Shown here one piece after another: positions 53,744 through 63,417 of a stretch of DNA of 64,000 nucleotides (its first letter is position 1; every line of letters starts with the position of its first letter). This DNA comes from a bacterium. Lineage in GTDB: Bacteria > SZUA-79 > Acidulodesulfobacterales > Acidulodesulfobacteraceae. The stretch covers positions 16,666-80,665 of the forward strand of contig QIJE01000040.1 in NCBI GenBank assembly GCA_003232385.1. Reading direction: 5' to 3'. The position numbers and the translations under genes were made by a program. The notes below the pieces were generated by a model, which made no database searches, had not been told where the DNA came from, and worked only from the letters and a program-made list of their open reading frames with translations.

Positions 53744-54866
53744 GCGTTCCGTCTTCGTTTCAAGAAAAGAGTCCGCAAAGGCATCCATTATAGTTAAGCT
53801 TAAATCCGGTATGTATTTAAGTAGAATGCAGGTGAACGGGATTATACACTTGGTTGCAAGCGCGGTTGACGGCTTAAAACCTAAAAATATTACTATAATT
53901 AATACTGACGGAAAGATTTTATCCATTCCGATAGGAAACTCCTTCAAATATACGGCAAGTCAGTTGGGCTACGTCCATGAAATAGAAAAAAATCTCGAAG
54001 GCAAGATAAACTCTATGTTGATACCGGTCGTCGGAATCGGAAACATTGTCTCTAAGGTTTATGTAAAAGTTAATTTTTCAAGAAAAACCGAATCTCAGCT
54101 AATTTACAACCCGAATACTACGGCTATAGTCTCACAACAAACATATAGTTCATCTTCTACCGGGGCGGTAAGGCCATATGGAATTCCCGGAACAAAATCA
54201 AACCTTCCGCCCGGAAAAATACCGATTCAAGCTGTAAAACCGAGCATCCATACCGTAAAAAAAGAAACGATTAATTACGACGTATCTAAGAAAATAGAAA
54301 AAATTTCTTATCCGACCGGAACTATAAAAAGAATATATGCTTCAGTACTCGTTAACGGAGTGTATAAAAAAATAAAATCTTCAAAGGGTAAGTTTTCAAT
54401 GAAATATGTCCCGAGAAGTTCATCTGAAATGAGCTTATTTAAAAACATAATCAAGACCGCAATCGGATACTCGAAAGCTTCAAAAGACGAAGTCGTGATA
54501 GCCAATATTCCTTTTAAAAAAATGCTTTATACTATACCGGTACCACCTAAAAAAACGATAAAGTCTATAATAGAATCGAACTTCAGCGAAATAGTCAAAT
54601 ACGGGGTTATTTTATTGGGAGTTATATTAATAATATTACTTATTTTAAGGCCACTAATGAAATACATTATGACATATGAATCTAAATCTCCGGCAAGGTC
54701 GTCTGAAGAAGAAAGACTTGAGGCCTTAGATCAAATGAAACGGGAATCCCCTTCTAAACCGGAACCGAGTATGAAAGATATTGCAACTAATATCGTTAGA
54801 TCAGATCCGGAAGCCGCGGCAAATTACGTAAAAAATTTATTAAAAGAAACGGGTAGAGAGACATAA
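53718..54866 (+). CDS. fliF: FliF MS-ring protein, C-terminal fragment (frameshifted)
   Basis: From 53718 this frame reads TRLIIVLPRRSVF and onward through SAKASIIVKLKSGMYL, GIIHLVASAVDGLKPKNITI, which is the direct continuation of FliF. The first ATG in it, 53811, is only an internal Met. A second transmembrane helix lies near the end (YGVILLGVILIILLILRPLM), followed by the FliG-binding tail with SDPEAAANYVKNLLKET. Everything after the break looks intact. fliG starts 4 bases later. Without a full-length FliF no MS ring could form, so this is either an assembly fault or a real loss-of-motility mutation. Confidence 0.88.
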   Translation, partial: TRLIIVLPRRSVFVSRKESAKASIIVKLKSGMYLSRMQVNGIIHLVASAVDGLKPKNITIINTDGKILSIPIGNSFKYTASQLGYVHEIEKNLEGKINSMLIPVVGIGNIVSKVYVKVNFSRKTESQLIYNPNTTAIVSQQTYSSSSTGAVRPYGIPGTKSNLPPGKIPIQAVKPSIHTVKKETINYDVSKKIEKISYPTGTIKRIYASVLVNGVYKKIKSSKGKFSMKYVPRSSSEMSLFKNIIKTAIGYSKASKDEVVIANIPFKKMLYTIPVPPKKTIKSIIESNFSEIVKYGVILLGVILIILLILRPLMKYIMTYESKSPARSSEEERLEALDQMKRESPSKPEPSMKDIATNIVRSDPEAAANYVKNLLKETGRET

Positions 54867-54869
54867 GAT

Positions 54870-55871
54870 ATGCCGAAAAAATTTTCAGGACCCGAGAAAG
54901 CAGCTGTGTTCCTTGTTTCGGTAGGCGAAGAAGCTGCTTCCGAAATAATAAAAAGGTTAGAATTAATGGAAATCCAAAAGATTACCAAATATATGGACCA
55001 GCTCCCCACGATAGAAAAAGAAGATTCTGATTTTATACTTAAAGACTTCAATTCTAATTTTTCAAAAATCGGCTTAGTAGTCAAGGGGGACGACTATATT
55101 AAAAATATTATAGCTAAATCCCTGGACCCCGACAAAGCAAAAAAAATCTTAGATAATCTGCACGGACCGATAGAAGAAGAGGGATTGCAAACACTGAAAT
55201 GGCTCGACCCCCATATTATCGCCGATTTTGTGAAAAACGAGCATCCTCAGACTATAGCACTTATACTCGGGCATTTAGAGCCGACGTCTGCAGCCACGGT
55301 TGTAGGTCTTTTGCCGTCCTCAATAATGTCGCAGGTCGTATTTAGATTATCAAAATTGGAAAGGGTCCCTCCAGGCGTTATAAATGACCTTGATGAAGTG
55401 CTTCAAGAGCAGTTAAAATCGACGGGTTCGACACAAAGCAAGCTTGTAGGGGGTGTCAGAATAGTAGCGGATATTTTAAACAATATGGATAAATCCATAG
55501 AAGAACCTATACTTGCGGATATAGAGAAATTAGATAAGGAAGAAGCGGAAAAGATTAGGGAGCTTATGTTTACATTCGACGACCTTGCGATGGTAGATGA
55601 TAAATCCATGCAACTTATACTTAGAGAAATATCGCACGACCAGATTGTCCTAGCGTTAAAAACCGCATCTGAGGACCTTAAAAACAAAATACTTGCCAAT
55701 GTATCTAAGAGAGCTCAGGAGATGATTAACGATGACTTAGAGGCATTGGGACCGAAGAAACTTTCGGAAGTAGAAAAAATTCAACATGAAATATTAAAAA
55801 TCGTTAGAAGACTTGAGGATGAGGGCAAGATTAGTCTTGCCGTAAAAAATGAAAGCGAAAAACTAGTTTAA
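54870..55871 (+). CDS. fliG: Flagellar motor switch protein FliG
   Basis: A 333-aa protein. N-terminal FSGPEKAAVFLVSVGEEAAS, middle domain with the EHPQ motif in VKNEHPQTIALILGHL and C-terminal torque helix region (FDDLAMVDDKSMQLILREIS). It sits on the MS ring and takes force from the stator. Three bases separate it from fliF. Confidence 0.96.
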   Translation: MPKKFSGPEKAAVFLVSVGEEAASEIIKRLELMEIQKITKYMDQLPTIEKEDSDFILKDFNSNFSKIGLVVKGDDYIKNIIAKSLDPDKAKKILDNLHGPIEEEGLQTLKWLDPHIIADFVKNEHPQTIALILGHLEPTSAATVVGLLPSSIMSQVVFRLSKLERVPPGVINDLDEVLQEQLKSTGSTQSKLVGGVRIVADILNNMDKSIEEPILADIEKLDKEEAEKIRELMFTFDDLAMVDDKSMQLILREISHDQIVLALKTASEDLKNKILANVSKRAQEMINDDLEALGPKKLSEVEKIQHEILKIVRRLEDEGKISLAVKNESEKLV

Positions 55872-55893
55872 TTTCTTTAAAACCGGGGACGGC

Positions 55894-56622
55894 GTGAATA
55901 AAATTTTAAAAGATAATGAATTTAATATTGAAGGGAACGCCTTATATGACGGAAAGAAAACGCTTTTAGTCAATATTCTTAAAACCGAATCCAAAAAAGA
56001 CGACGAAGAGTTGGTAACCGCATTGGAATCGGTTCCTGTTACATTACAGAGATTTGTAATTTCATATTTAGAAAACTATAAACATAAAACTGAGAAAATA
56101 TTAGAAGAAAAAGAGCGGGGTATTTTAGAAAATGCCGAAAAAAGAGGTTATTCTCGGGGATTCAACGAAGGCAAAAAAGAGGCGGCAAGACTGACGGAAG
56201 AAGGGATTAAAGGTATTCTAAAAGCCGCCGATTCCATAGAAAAATTTAAAAATGAATTATACAGAGACGTAAAACAGGATGTAATAGACTTGTCTTTAAA
56301 CATCGCGAAAGCGATAATAAAGTCGGAAGTGGAAACAAATAGAGACTTGATCCTGCGAATAATAGCAGATGCCATAGATAAAGCCGAGGATACGGTAAAT
56401 TTCACGATATATTTAAACTCTGCAGATTACGGCACTTTAAATAAGGATCCGGATGCAATAAAAAATTTTACGGCAAAGGAATCTAATATAGAATTTCTGC
56501 CCGATAGAAACATTTCCCAAGGGGACGTGATAATAAAAACCGATTTTGGCGAAATAGATGCAAGAATAGAAACGCAGATAGAACAAATAAAGAAAATCTT
56601 CACAAAAGTAGCCCCGTGTTAA
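55894..56622 (+). CDS. fliH: Flagellar export ATPase regulator FliH
   Basis: A 242-aa protein starting at GTG 55894. A charged coiled coil (about 60-115, with GYSRGFNEGKKEAARLTEEG) leads into a V-ATPase-E-like C-domain (LSLNIAKAIIKSEVETNRDL, FLPDRNISQGDVIIKTDFGE, IDARIETQIEQIKKIF). FliH binds FliI and anchors it to the C-ring. fliI is not next to it but at 3660. Its stop abuts the convergent gene at 56623. Confidence 0.9.
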   Translation: MNKILKDNEFNIEGNALYDGKKTLLVNILKTESKKDDEELVTALESVPVTLQRFVISYLENYKHKTEKILEEKERGILENAEKRGYSRGFNEGKKEAARLTEEGIKGILKAADSIEKFKNELYRDVKQDVIDLSLNIAKAIIKSEVETNRDLILRIIADAIDKAEDTVNFTIYLNSADYGTLNKDPDAIKNFTAKESNIEFLPDRNISQGDVIIKTDFGEIDARIETQIEQIKKIFTKVAPC

Positions 56623-57159
56623 TCATATTTTCCTGATTTTTTTCATTTTAAGCCTATCTTTTTTCGAAAGTTTATGCGGATTGCCTTTTTTTTCGGAATT
56701 CATCCCGCGGCGGGTCGTTTCGTCTTCTTCATCTTCATAATTCCGGGAAAAACTGCCGTTATTACTACTGCTTATGATGTTTTCAATTACTTTTTCGAAT
56801 TCCACTATACTCATGCAAGAACAGTTTACCCCTGATACGTGGCGTCTAATTTCATTATCGTTAGTAACAACTATCGAATTGCCCATGCTTTTTGCCAATC
56901 TTACTATGACGTCGTCTGCTTTTTCATCTTTCTTAGAATATATTATTTCAATATTTTGACGGTTATATGTAGACTCGTAAGGCTCGTCGGTATTATAACC
57001 GTCAAAAACCACTATCACTTTATTTCTTTTTACATTATAATATTTTGATAAAAAATTTATCGTCAACTCTCTTAATTTTTGAAGTTCGTCGGATTTAAAC
57101 CTTAGCTTAAAATAAGAATTGAAAATAAAGTTGTATCCGTCTATTATTATCGTTATCAT
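56623..57159 (-). CDS. NYN/PIN-like RNase, YacP (Rae1) family
   Basis: A 178-aa protein from the ATG at 57159; the longer frame to 57267 overlaps the divergent gene and adds only hydrophobic residues. The start MITIIIDGYNFIFNSY, then VIVVFDGYNTDEPYE, EKADDVIVRLAKSMG and IVVTNDNEIRRHV give the acidic-site pattern of the YacP/NYN nucleases (Asp7, then later Asp residues). YacP-type Rae1 cleaves mRNA on ribosomes in Bacillus. The C-terminal 40 residues are basic and could bind RNA. Convergent with fliH, no flagellar link expected. Confidence 0.85.
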   Translation of the reverse strand: MITIIIDGYNFIFNSYFKLRFKSDELQKLRELTINFLSKYYNVKRNKVIVVFDGYNTDEPYESTYNRQNIEIIYSKKDEKADDVIVRLAKSMGNSIVVTNDNEIRRHVSGVNCSCMSIVEFEKVIENIISSSNNGSFSRNYEDEEDETTRRGMNSEKKGNPHKLSKKDRLKMKKIRKI

Positions 57160-57180
57160 AATATATAAATTATAAATAAT

Positions 57181-58638
57181 ATGAATAATATTAGTCAAAC
57201 AAAAAAAAATGAAATTATTGTTTATATCATAATTAGGCAAAAAGACATATGTTATAAAATCAGGCATGTTCTTAAAAAAACAGCTGACGAAAAAAAAATG
57301 ATTACGTTAAAGACTGCAAAGGACCTCCCCGCCAAATTCAACAACGATACATATATAATCACCGAAAACAACAGGGCTTTTATTTTGGAGATATCCAAGA
57401 TAACTCCAAAAATAAATGTGAAACTGTTCGTTTATATAGATAATATCCATGAGCTGGACGAACAGGATATTATTTTTTTAATAAAACATAATATCGACCG
57501 CATAATTAATTCAAAAAATATTAAAGATTTGAAATACGAAAAATTTGTTGATGCAAAAATTTTTAAGAAAAAGCACCATAATACCTTTATCGACAAAGCT
57601 TCCACTCTGCTGGATGATTTATGTCATAATAATGACGATATTGCCGAAGCAGACGGAGTCAATATTTACGGAATCTCAAATCATATCAAAACGGTTATAA
57701 AAAAAGCGCACAGGGTGGCACAGGGTGGCAGCAATATCCTGATAACCGGGGAATCCGGGACAGGGAAGGAACTTATTGCAAAATTAATACATAACCAATC
57801 CAAAAGAAATGCCAATCCTATGGTGTCTATAAATTGCGGGGCTTTTCCGGAAGGACTTCTTGAAAGTGAACTGTTCGGATATAAGAAGGGGGCTTTTACA
57901 GGGGCTTTTACCGACAAATTAGGCAGATTCGACCTTGCGGATAAATCTACCATATTTTTAGACGAAATAGGAGATATGAGTCTTTCACTTCAGGTAAAAC
58001 TTCTGAGAGTTATTCAGGAACGTGAGATAGAACCCATAGGATCCTTAAAAATAAAAAAGATAGACGTAAGGATAGTCTCCGCTACAAACAAAAATTTGGA
58101 AGACATGATTTCAAGAAATCTCTTTAGAGAGGATTTTTATTACAGGATTAACGTAATACCGATTCACTTGCCGCCTTTGAGAGAAAGAAGAACCGACATT
58201 ATCGTTTTGATTTATTATTTCATGAAAAAATTTGAAGATTTCCAAGACAATAAGGTTTACGGTATTTCAGAAGATGCTTTTAATATACTTTTAAATTACG
58301 ACTGGAACGGAAACGTAAGAGAACTGGAAAATCTCATGGAGATGTTGGTCGTTCTAAACGAAAGCGGGCTAATTACCATAGAGGATATACCGGAAAAATA
58401 TTTTAATAATAAACGCATTGAGACCGCAAAAACCGTTACGGAAAATTTAGAGATTTTATTAAACAAAGGGGATGCAATAAATTTAAAAAACAATATGGAA
58501 AAAATAGAGATGAACATCATAAATAGAGCAATTAAAATTTCCGGCGGGGTTAAAGGGAAGGCAGCCAAAATGCTCGGTCTTAACAGAACAACTTTAATAG
58601 AAAAATTAAAAAGATATGGAAAACACCGGAATAAATAG
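57181..58638 (+). CDS. Sigma-54-dependent activator, FleQ/FlrA-like
   Basis: A 485-aa activator. Residues 1-130 are a degenerate receiver-like domain without a phospho-acceptor Asp, as in FleQ. The AAA+ domain has Walker A GESGTGKE at 190-197, an intact GAFTGA at 237-242 and FLDEIGDM at 259-266. A Fis-like helix-turn-helix ends it (GGVKGKAAKMLGLNRTTLIE). In the FleQ scheme this is the top-level flagellar regulator, restrained by FlhG and c-di-GMP. It lies 21 bases from the divergent yacP-like gene, and its end overlaps the TPR gene by 23 bases. Confidence 0.88.
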   Translation: MNNISQTKKNEIIVYIIIRQKDICYKIRHVLKKTADEKKMITLKTAKDLPAKFNNDTYIITENNRAFILEISKITPKINVKLFVYIDNIHELDEQDIIFLIKHNIDRIINSKNIKDLKYEKFVDAKIFKKKHHNTFIDKASTLLDDLCHNNDDIAEADGVNIYGISNHIKTVIKKAHRVAQGGSNILITGESGTGKELIAKLIHNQSKRNANPMVSINCGAFPEGLLESELFGYKKGAFTGAFTDKLGRFDLADKSTIFLDEIGDMSLSLQVKLLRVIQEREIEPIGSLKIKKIDVRIVSATNKNLEDMISRNLFREDFYYRINVIPIHLPPLRERRTDIIVLIYYFMKKFEDFQDNKVYGISEDAFNILLNYDWNGNVRELENLMEMLVVLNESGLITIEDIPEKYFNNKRIETAKTVTENLEILLNKGDAINLKNNMEKIEMNIINRAIKISGGVKGKAAKMLGLNRTTLIEKLKRYGKHRNK

Positions 58639-60502
58639 GAATAAGGCGCTTATTCTGCTTACCGTCGCAATAATTATAGCGGTAACGGTTGCAATCAGGA
58701 TATTCTCCCCCGCTATAGTTTACGGAAATACACGACAAGTATCACCTAAGGTTGCAATTTTATATAAAAAGGCCTCCAAAGAATATACCGCAGGCAACCT
58801 GTCGGCTGCCTATAAAACCGTAAAATTTATACTTAACAACTATTATACCGGAAAAATATTGTCCTCGAATATTGATTATCTATACGGAAAAATACTTTAT
58901 AAATATAAAGATTTCTTTATGGCAAAACCCTATTTTCAAAGAATTATCGTTAACGACCCTAATTACAAAAAAATTTATAGGGCTATTTTTTATATGGCTC
59001 GATGCGATTTTAATATGAAAAACTATAAAAGGTCTATAAGAGATTTTAGTTTTCTTTTAAATAAAAATAAAAAAGGCAGTAACCTTTATAATAAATCACT
59101 TGTGTATTTGACCCTTTCTTACGCTTCTTTCGGAAACATAAAGGAAGCTAATAAATTTTACGAGAAAGACAATGTCAAAAATATTTTAAAAAAAATAATA
59201 TACCTCGAAAAAAGAAATAATTATTTCAAGCTAATCTATCTAAACTATTTGATAAACCGTAAGGATGATTTATCAACCGCGCTTTTAATATTAAATAATA
59301 AAAATTTATTCTCTCCTAAAAAAAAATATATATGCTATAAACCTTATTATAGCGGCATTATTGCGTTAAAGAAAAATGAATATCGGACTGCTCAAAATTA
59401 TTTCGCGGAATCTTCAAGCTATTGCACTGGATATTATCGCAAAAGCAGCCTTATATATTATGGCATATCACTCGTCGAACAAAAAGATTTTAGTGGTATT
59501 GGATACATAAAAAACAGACTTTCCACGGAGGGTTTTTTAAATATTAAGCTTATGGCCTTAAAATTTTTGGCTAAATTTTACAAAAAACATGATAAACCCG
59601 AAATAAGCCTCGACTATTTAAAAAGAATACTGTTTGATAACAACGCCATGCACAAAAAAGAAAGAGGTTTGTATGAAAAAGAAGCGGCAGGCTTACTCTA
59701 TAAAGTTATTAAAAAAGATTACGAAAATAACAATTTCAGAGCATGTTTTAGCATATTTAAGCGGATGAAATTTCTAATTCCGAATACATATATTAACCCA
59801 AAAATTTATCTTTATTTATTTAAAATAAAGGCTAAGGAAAAAAAATACAAAGACGCCCTGCCTTATGCCGAAAAATATAACAGTTTGATGAAAAACGCCG
59901 TTTCCGAGTATTATATTTCGAATATTTACTACGCTCTCAAAAAATATCCGAAATCAATTTTATTAATGAATAAAATTAATTCAAAAAACGTTAAAAATAT
60001 CAAACTAAGAAATAAGATTATTAATTTAAAACTCAAACTATACAAACAACTGAATTATAAAAATAATTATATAACTTTATTGAAGAGAAGCCTCAGCCTG
60101 CTTCCACCGATAGATAATATAAATAGCCTTTATTTTTTAGGCCGCAACGAGTTTAATAAAAATAATTTAAAAACGGCAGCGACATATTTTGACCGGCTAA
60201 TCAAAATAGTTAAAAACAATAAAAATGTTTTATATGACACATATTATTATCTCGGACTCATAAATTATAAATTTAACGATTATAATCTATCACTCTTATA
60301 CTTTAAAGAAGGATACGACATAAATAGAACCGGCAAATATTTTCAATACGAACTATCTCAAATAGCATTCATATATTTAAAATATCTACGCAACAAAACT
60401 CTATCATTAAAATATTATAATATTTTATCAACCGATGCAGTTTCTATTACATATAAAAACCTTGCCTCCTCTATGATTTTCGCCGCTAATCTACAGAAAT
60501 AA
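58616..60502 (+). CDS. TPR-repeat protein with N-terminal membrane anchor
   Basis: A 628-aa protein with a signal-anchor helix at about 10-32 (ALILLTVAIIIAVTVAIRIF), so the rest lies outside the cytoplasm or is secreted. The rest is Lys/Tyr/Asn-rich helical repeats of TPR type, for example LYKKASKEYTAGNLSAAYKT, YGKILYKYKDFFMAKPYFQR and YYLGLINYKFNDYNLSLLYF. No catalytic motif. It overlaps the FleQ-like gene by 23 bases. TPR proteins of this kind often serve envelope assembly; the actual role is unknown. Confidence 0.75.
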   Translation: MENTGINRNKALILLTVAIIIAVTVAIRIFSPAIVYGNTRQVSPKVAILYKKASKEYTAGNLSAAYKTVKFILNNYYTGKILSSNIDYLYGKILYKYKDFFMAKPYFQRIIVNDPNYKKIYRAIFYMARCDFNMKNYKRSIRDFSFLLNKNKKGSNLYNKSLVYLTLSYASFGNIKEANKFYEKDNVKNILKKIIYLEKRNNYFKLIYLNYLINRKDDLSTALLILNNKNLFSPKKKYICYKPYYSGIIALKKNEYRTAQNYFAESSSYCTGYYRKSSLIYYGISLVEQKDFSGIGYIKNRLSTEGFLNIKLMALKFLAKFYKKHDKPEISLDYLKRILFDNNAMHKKERGLYEKEAAGLLYKVIKKDYENNNFRACFSIFKRMKFLIPNTYINPKIYLYLFKIKAKEKKYKDALPYAEKYNSLMKNAVSEYYISNIYYALKKYPKSILLMNKINSKNVKNIKLRNKIINLKLKLYKQLNYKNNYITLLKRSLSLLPPIDNINSLYFLGRNEFNKNNLKTAATYFDRLIKIVKNNKNVLYDTYYYLGLINYKFNDYNLSLLYFKEGYDINRTGKYFQYELSQIAFIYLKYLRNKTLSLKYYNILSTDAVSITYKNLASSMIFAANLQK

Positions 60503-60704
60503 TTGGATATACCCTTCCGCTTTAAAAATTACGCTGATTTACCAAAATAATAGTGTCCACCCCTGCAATTACTTTACGGTAAGGATGCTTGTGGAAAAGA
60601 ACATTGTCACGGCAACGCGTAGTTATCGAGTAAAGAGAATAGACGGCAATTACTTTCGACAATACCGACGTTAATACAAGGCTTGACGATTTCAAAAATT
60701 ATGC

Positions 60705-60734
60705 TTGACAATATTTTAAATCATGATATATAAA
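60705..60734 (+). promoter_or_regulatory. Sigma-70 promoter of the acetate transporter
   Basis: TTGACA at 60705-60710 and TATAAA at 60729-60734, spacer 18. Transcription from here would give a leader of about 165 bases before the start at 60905. Confidence 0.65.
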
Positions 60735-60830
60735 TATATATAAGCATACAAAATATTAAAATAAAAATTTTCTGAAAAATGTTAATTTAGAGTATTATAA
60801 TAGTACGAAATACGAAAATGTGAGAATTAA

Positions 60831-60870
60831 CTTGTTTTGTCGAAGAGACGTTTATGCATTTTAAAACAAG
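60831..60870 (+). repeat. Inverted repeat in the leader of the transporter gene
   Basis: CTTGTTTT at 60831-60838 pairs perfectly with AAAACAAG at 60863-60870; one outer A-T pair extends it to nine base pairs. The loop is 24 nt. It lies 20 bases before the ribosome site GGAGGG (60891-60896). It may be an operator or an mRNA structure; no known riboswitch is recognised. Confidence 0.45.
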
Positions 60871-60904
60871 TCTTTATTAACTTTTAAAATGGAGGGACTT
60901 ACGT

Positions 60905-61510
60905 ATGCCTGAAGAAAAAAATGAAACAATGGTAATGTGGCATGTAGGAGACTCAAGCGCATTAGGTTTAATTTCTTATGGGATTGCTTTAGCCTTAATT
61001 AGCATAATGATAAGTGGAATAATGGGGGGATCTAGTTTTTTGATTATATCGATCTTTTTTATCGGAGCCTTTGGTCTCGGTATACCCGGGATATTAGATT
61101 TTTTTAGGGGAAATACCTTTGGAGGGGTTATGTTTTTAGGATGGGGCGTATTTTTCGGCGCATTTGCGCAACTCAACATGGGTCCTACCTTAAAAACCGC
61201 TATGCTTCACGCCGGTCCTACCTTATCATTTTTAGGGTGGTATTTTATATTCTGGGCAGTTTTTGCGTTCTTGACCTTTGTAGGGTCTATTGTAGCTAAA
61301 AAATGGATAATGATGCAAATTGGCTTAGGTCTGACTACGATTATGTTAATACTTGCGGCAATAGCTCATTGGATAGGGGTTTCAGGAGCAAATCCAGGGC
61401 TTATGCTGATTGCAGGCATAGTAGGATTGGCTGCCGCTGCGTGTATGGGTTATACGGCATTTGCCGCATATATGAATGGAATCGCGAAAAAAACCATTCT
61501 TCCGGCGTAA
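60905..61510 (+). CDS. Acetate uptake transporter, AceTr (SatP/YaaH, GPR1/FUN34) family
   Basis: A 201-aa inner-membrane protein with six predicted helices. The family start motif NPxPLGL appears as SSALGL at about 17-22, the signature FFRGNTFGG at 67-74 follows, and late segments (GYTAFAAYMNGIAKKTILPA) match SatP. Members import acetate, succinate or related small acids, usually with protons. It is a single-gene unit with its own sigma-70 promoter, strong ribosome site and terminator. Confidence 0.88.
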   Translation: MPEEKNETMVMWHVGDSSALGLISYGIALALISIMISGIMGGSSFLIISIFFIGAFGLGIPGILDFFRGNTFGGVMFLGWGVFFGAFAQLNMGPTLKTAMLHAGPTLSFLGWYFIFWAVFAFLTFVGSIVAKKWIMMQIGLGLTTIMLILAAIAHWIGVSGANPGLMLIAGIVGLAAAACMGYTAFAAYMNGIAKKTILPA

Positions 61511-61549
61511 TTGCTACGGCATAAAACATTGTAATTATTAGAGAATTTA

Positions 61550-61584
61550 TAAGATAGGGGCCATTTTTTATGACCCCTATCTTA
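61550..61584. terminator. Bidirectional Rho-independent terminator
   Basis: TAAGATAGGGG at 61550-61560 and CCCCTATCTTA at 61574-61584 pair perfectly (11 bp, 13-nt loop). A CTTTTA run follows on the plus strand and an A/T-rich stretch on the minus side. It lies between the transporter stop (61510) and the convergent ATPase stop (61588), so it can serve both. Confidence 0.85.
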
Positions 61585-61587
61585 CTT

Positions 61588-63417
61588 TTATAAAGAAGTG
61601 TATTGCGGTTTTAAGTTTAGTATAAAGGGATTCAAGTATTTAGTATATATAAAAACAGAGCTTCCACTCATGTTTTTTAATTCGTCCGGGGAAATTAACG
61701 GAAACATACCTGAAGCAACGGGGGTTTCATTAAAATCTGCCGATAGCGGCAAGCTTGAATTTCTTCTTACGGATTCTTTATGAAATATATATCGTTCGCC
61801 GGATATTTCAGAATAATATTTGCATGTTTCATAGCCGGCGTGTCCCATGACTATATGCGTCCCTATATTGGAAGTTATTAGAGGAATATCGCCGTAACGG
61901 TCCTTCAAAAATGAAATATCCTGAACCGTTAAGCATACGCCCGTATTCGTCTTTCTAAGATTTGCTAGTTCTATGTCAAAATTATTAATGCTTAATGCCG
62001 GAAACTCGTCAAGATACATGAAAATAGAACACTCGTCTGCAAGCCTATTGCTGTCGTCGTCATTCTTATTTTCGACCGTTAATGCCAATCTCCTCCTTCT
62101 GTTCTCATAAATAGCATTAATAAAGATAGATGTTATAAAAGACATAAGATTATCTCCTCCGGAATTCATTTTTTCCTTAGGTATACCAACTATAAAAAGG
62201 GTGTCTTTATTAAAAAAATCGTAGACGGAAAAGCATCTTGAATTATCTTTATCTTTACATCTAAAGCGTTTTGCGACATTTTCATCGTTTAAAAAATCTA
62301 AATTATTTAGGATATCCGTAACTATTTTAGCCCTCTCATAAACTGGAAGCTCCAGAAAATTACGGAATAAAATTTTTATTTTTTTATCGTTTTCCCCTCT
62401 AAAATTTATTATTTCTTCTTCAATGAATTTAACCCCTCTTTCAAAAAAACTCTTTACGGCAACAAGGTTAAAATATTTGACACCGTATCTGTACTTAAAA
62501 TATAAAAGACACCAATAAAAAAGGTCTATGGATCTTTTGGTGTAATATTTATGTGCATGAATATCGCCGCTCCTCATCTCCCGTTTGTCCAAATGAAAAA
62601 GCATGGATGAAAGATTAAAAAGCTTCTCATCGGATAGCGGCTCTTTATCCTCATTTAACAAAGGGTTAAACCGAATTTGTAAATCAATCCCGCCTGCTTC
62701 GCAAGATTCAGTCTTATAAGGATCAAAAAATATTATGGTTTTACCCGATTTAAGCCAATCTTTTTTTACCGACGCATATAAATTAGGACTGTCTATGTCT
62801 ATCGCGAATACGCTGACATTCGGATATAACGCGTCCCTACAAATGCCGGGAATAATATAGCGGGATGTTTTACCTCCGCCGGTCGGTGAAATAATAAGCG
62901 TATGCTCAAATCTTTTTTTACTATTTAATCCGATCAAAAGACTCGGATTCTTCTTGCCGCCTGAACCCTCTAAGATACCAAGGTCGAACGATTTGTTCTT
63001 CTCATATGTCTCCTTAATTTTTTCCACATCTTCCGTACCTATATGCCCGGATAGTTTAAATCCTTTAGCTTTAATATTATTAATACTACCGATTTTATTT
63101 TTAACGATAAGTAAGAGAAAAAAGAGAACAACCCATAATCCTAAGTACCCGACAAAAATAATAAAGTGAGCATATGCGGAAAAGTATAGAATTGCTCCGC
63201 CGAATGTCGAGATTATAATCACGGCGAATATAATAGATATGACTAATATTGAAAAAAGGGAACATATTGAATCAGGAGCGATTCCGCTTATAAAACCTAT
63301 CAACTTTGAGAAAGACCTCGGATCATAAATACGATAGCTAAAGTTTGACGCTATTTCGCCGTAGTCGGCAAAACGCCCTGTGGCAGCAGGATGAGATTTC
63401 TTAGATTTATTTTTCAA
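61588..63417 (-). CDS. VirD4/TraG-type coupling ATPase (isolated)
   Basis: A 609-aa membrane ATPase. Two N-terminal transmembrane helices lie at about 51-71 and 84-106. Walker A is SPTGGGKT at 177-184 and Walker B is MYLDEFPAL, with the TraM/TraG-type recognition region after it (LRKTNTGVCLTVQDISFLKD, SNIGTHIVMGHAGYETCKYY). Such proteins feed substrates to type IV secretion or conjugation machines. No relaxase, VirB gene or integrase is in the window, so partners would be beyond the right edge or absent. It overlaps the DedA gene by 11 bases upstream. Confidence 0.82.
   Translation of the reverse strand: MKNKSKKSHPAATGRFADYGEIASNFSYRIYDPRSFSKLIGFISGIAPDSICSLFSILVISIIFAVIIISTFGGAILYFSAYAHFIIFVGYLGLWVVLFFLLLIVKNKIGSINNIKAKGFKLSGHIGTEDVEKIKETYEKNKSFDLGILEGSGGKKNPSLLIGLNSKKRFEHTLIISPTGGGKTSRYIIPGICRDALYPNVSVFAIDIDSPNLYASVKKDWLKSGKTIIFFDPYKTESCEAGGIDLQIRFNPLLNEDKEPLSDEKLFNLSSMLFHLDKREMRSGDIHAHKYYTKRSIDLFYWCLLYFKYRYGVKYFNLVAVKSFFERGVKFIEEEIINFRGENDKKIKILFRNFLELPVYERAKIVTDILNNLDFLNDENVAKRFRCKDKDNSRCFSVYDFFNKDTLFIVGIPKEKMNSGGDNLMSFITSIFINAIYENRRRRLALTVENKNDDDSNRLADECSIFMYLDEFPALSINNFDIELANLRKTNTGVCLTVQDISFLKDRYGDIPLITSNIGTHIVMGHAGYETCKYYSEISGERYIFHKESVRRNSSLPLSADFNETPVASGMFPLISPDELKNMSGSSVFIYTKYLNPFILNLKPQYTSL

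Larger units (their letters stand above)
60503..60904. other. 402-base non-coding region before the acetate transporter
   Basis: It contains a sigma-70 promoter (60705-60734), a second possible -10 (TATAAT near 60795) and an inverted repeat in the leader (60831-60870), but no ORF or recognised RNA gene. The part from 60503 to 60700 is unassigned and somewhat less A/T-rich than the promoter region. Confidence 0.6.

Noticed and set aside
57708-57727. Tandem 10-bp duplication GCACAGGGTG in the FleQ-like gene, suspected as a frameshift.
   Set aside because: The reading frame and spacing to the Walker A motif match other activators, so the gene is intact.
60551-60575. TAGTGTCCACCCCTGCAATT-like stretch, suspected as a relic insertion-sequence end.
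   Set aside because: No transposase remnant, partner inverted repeat or target duplication is visible nearby.
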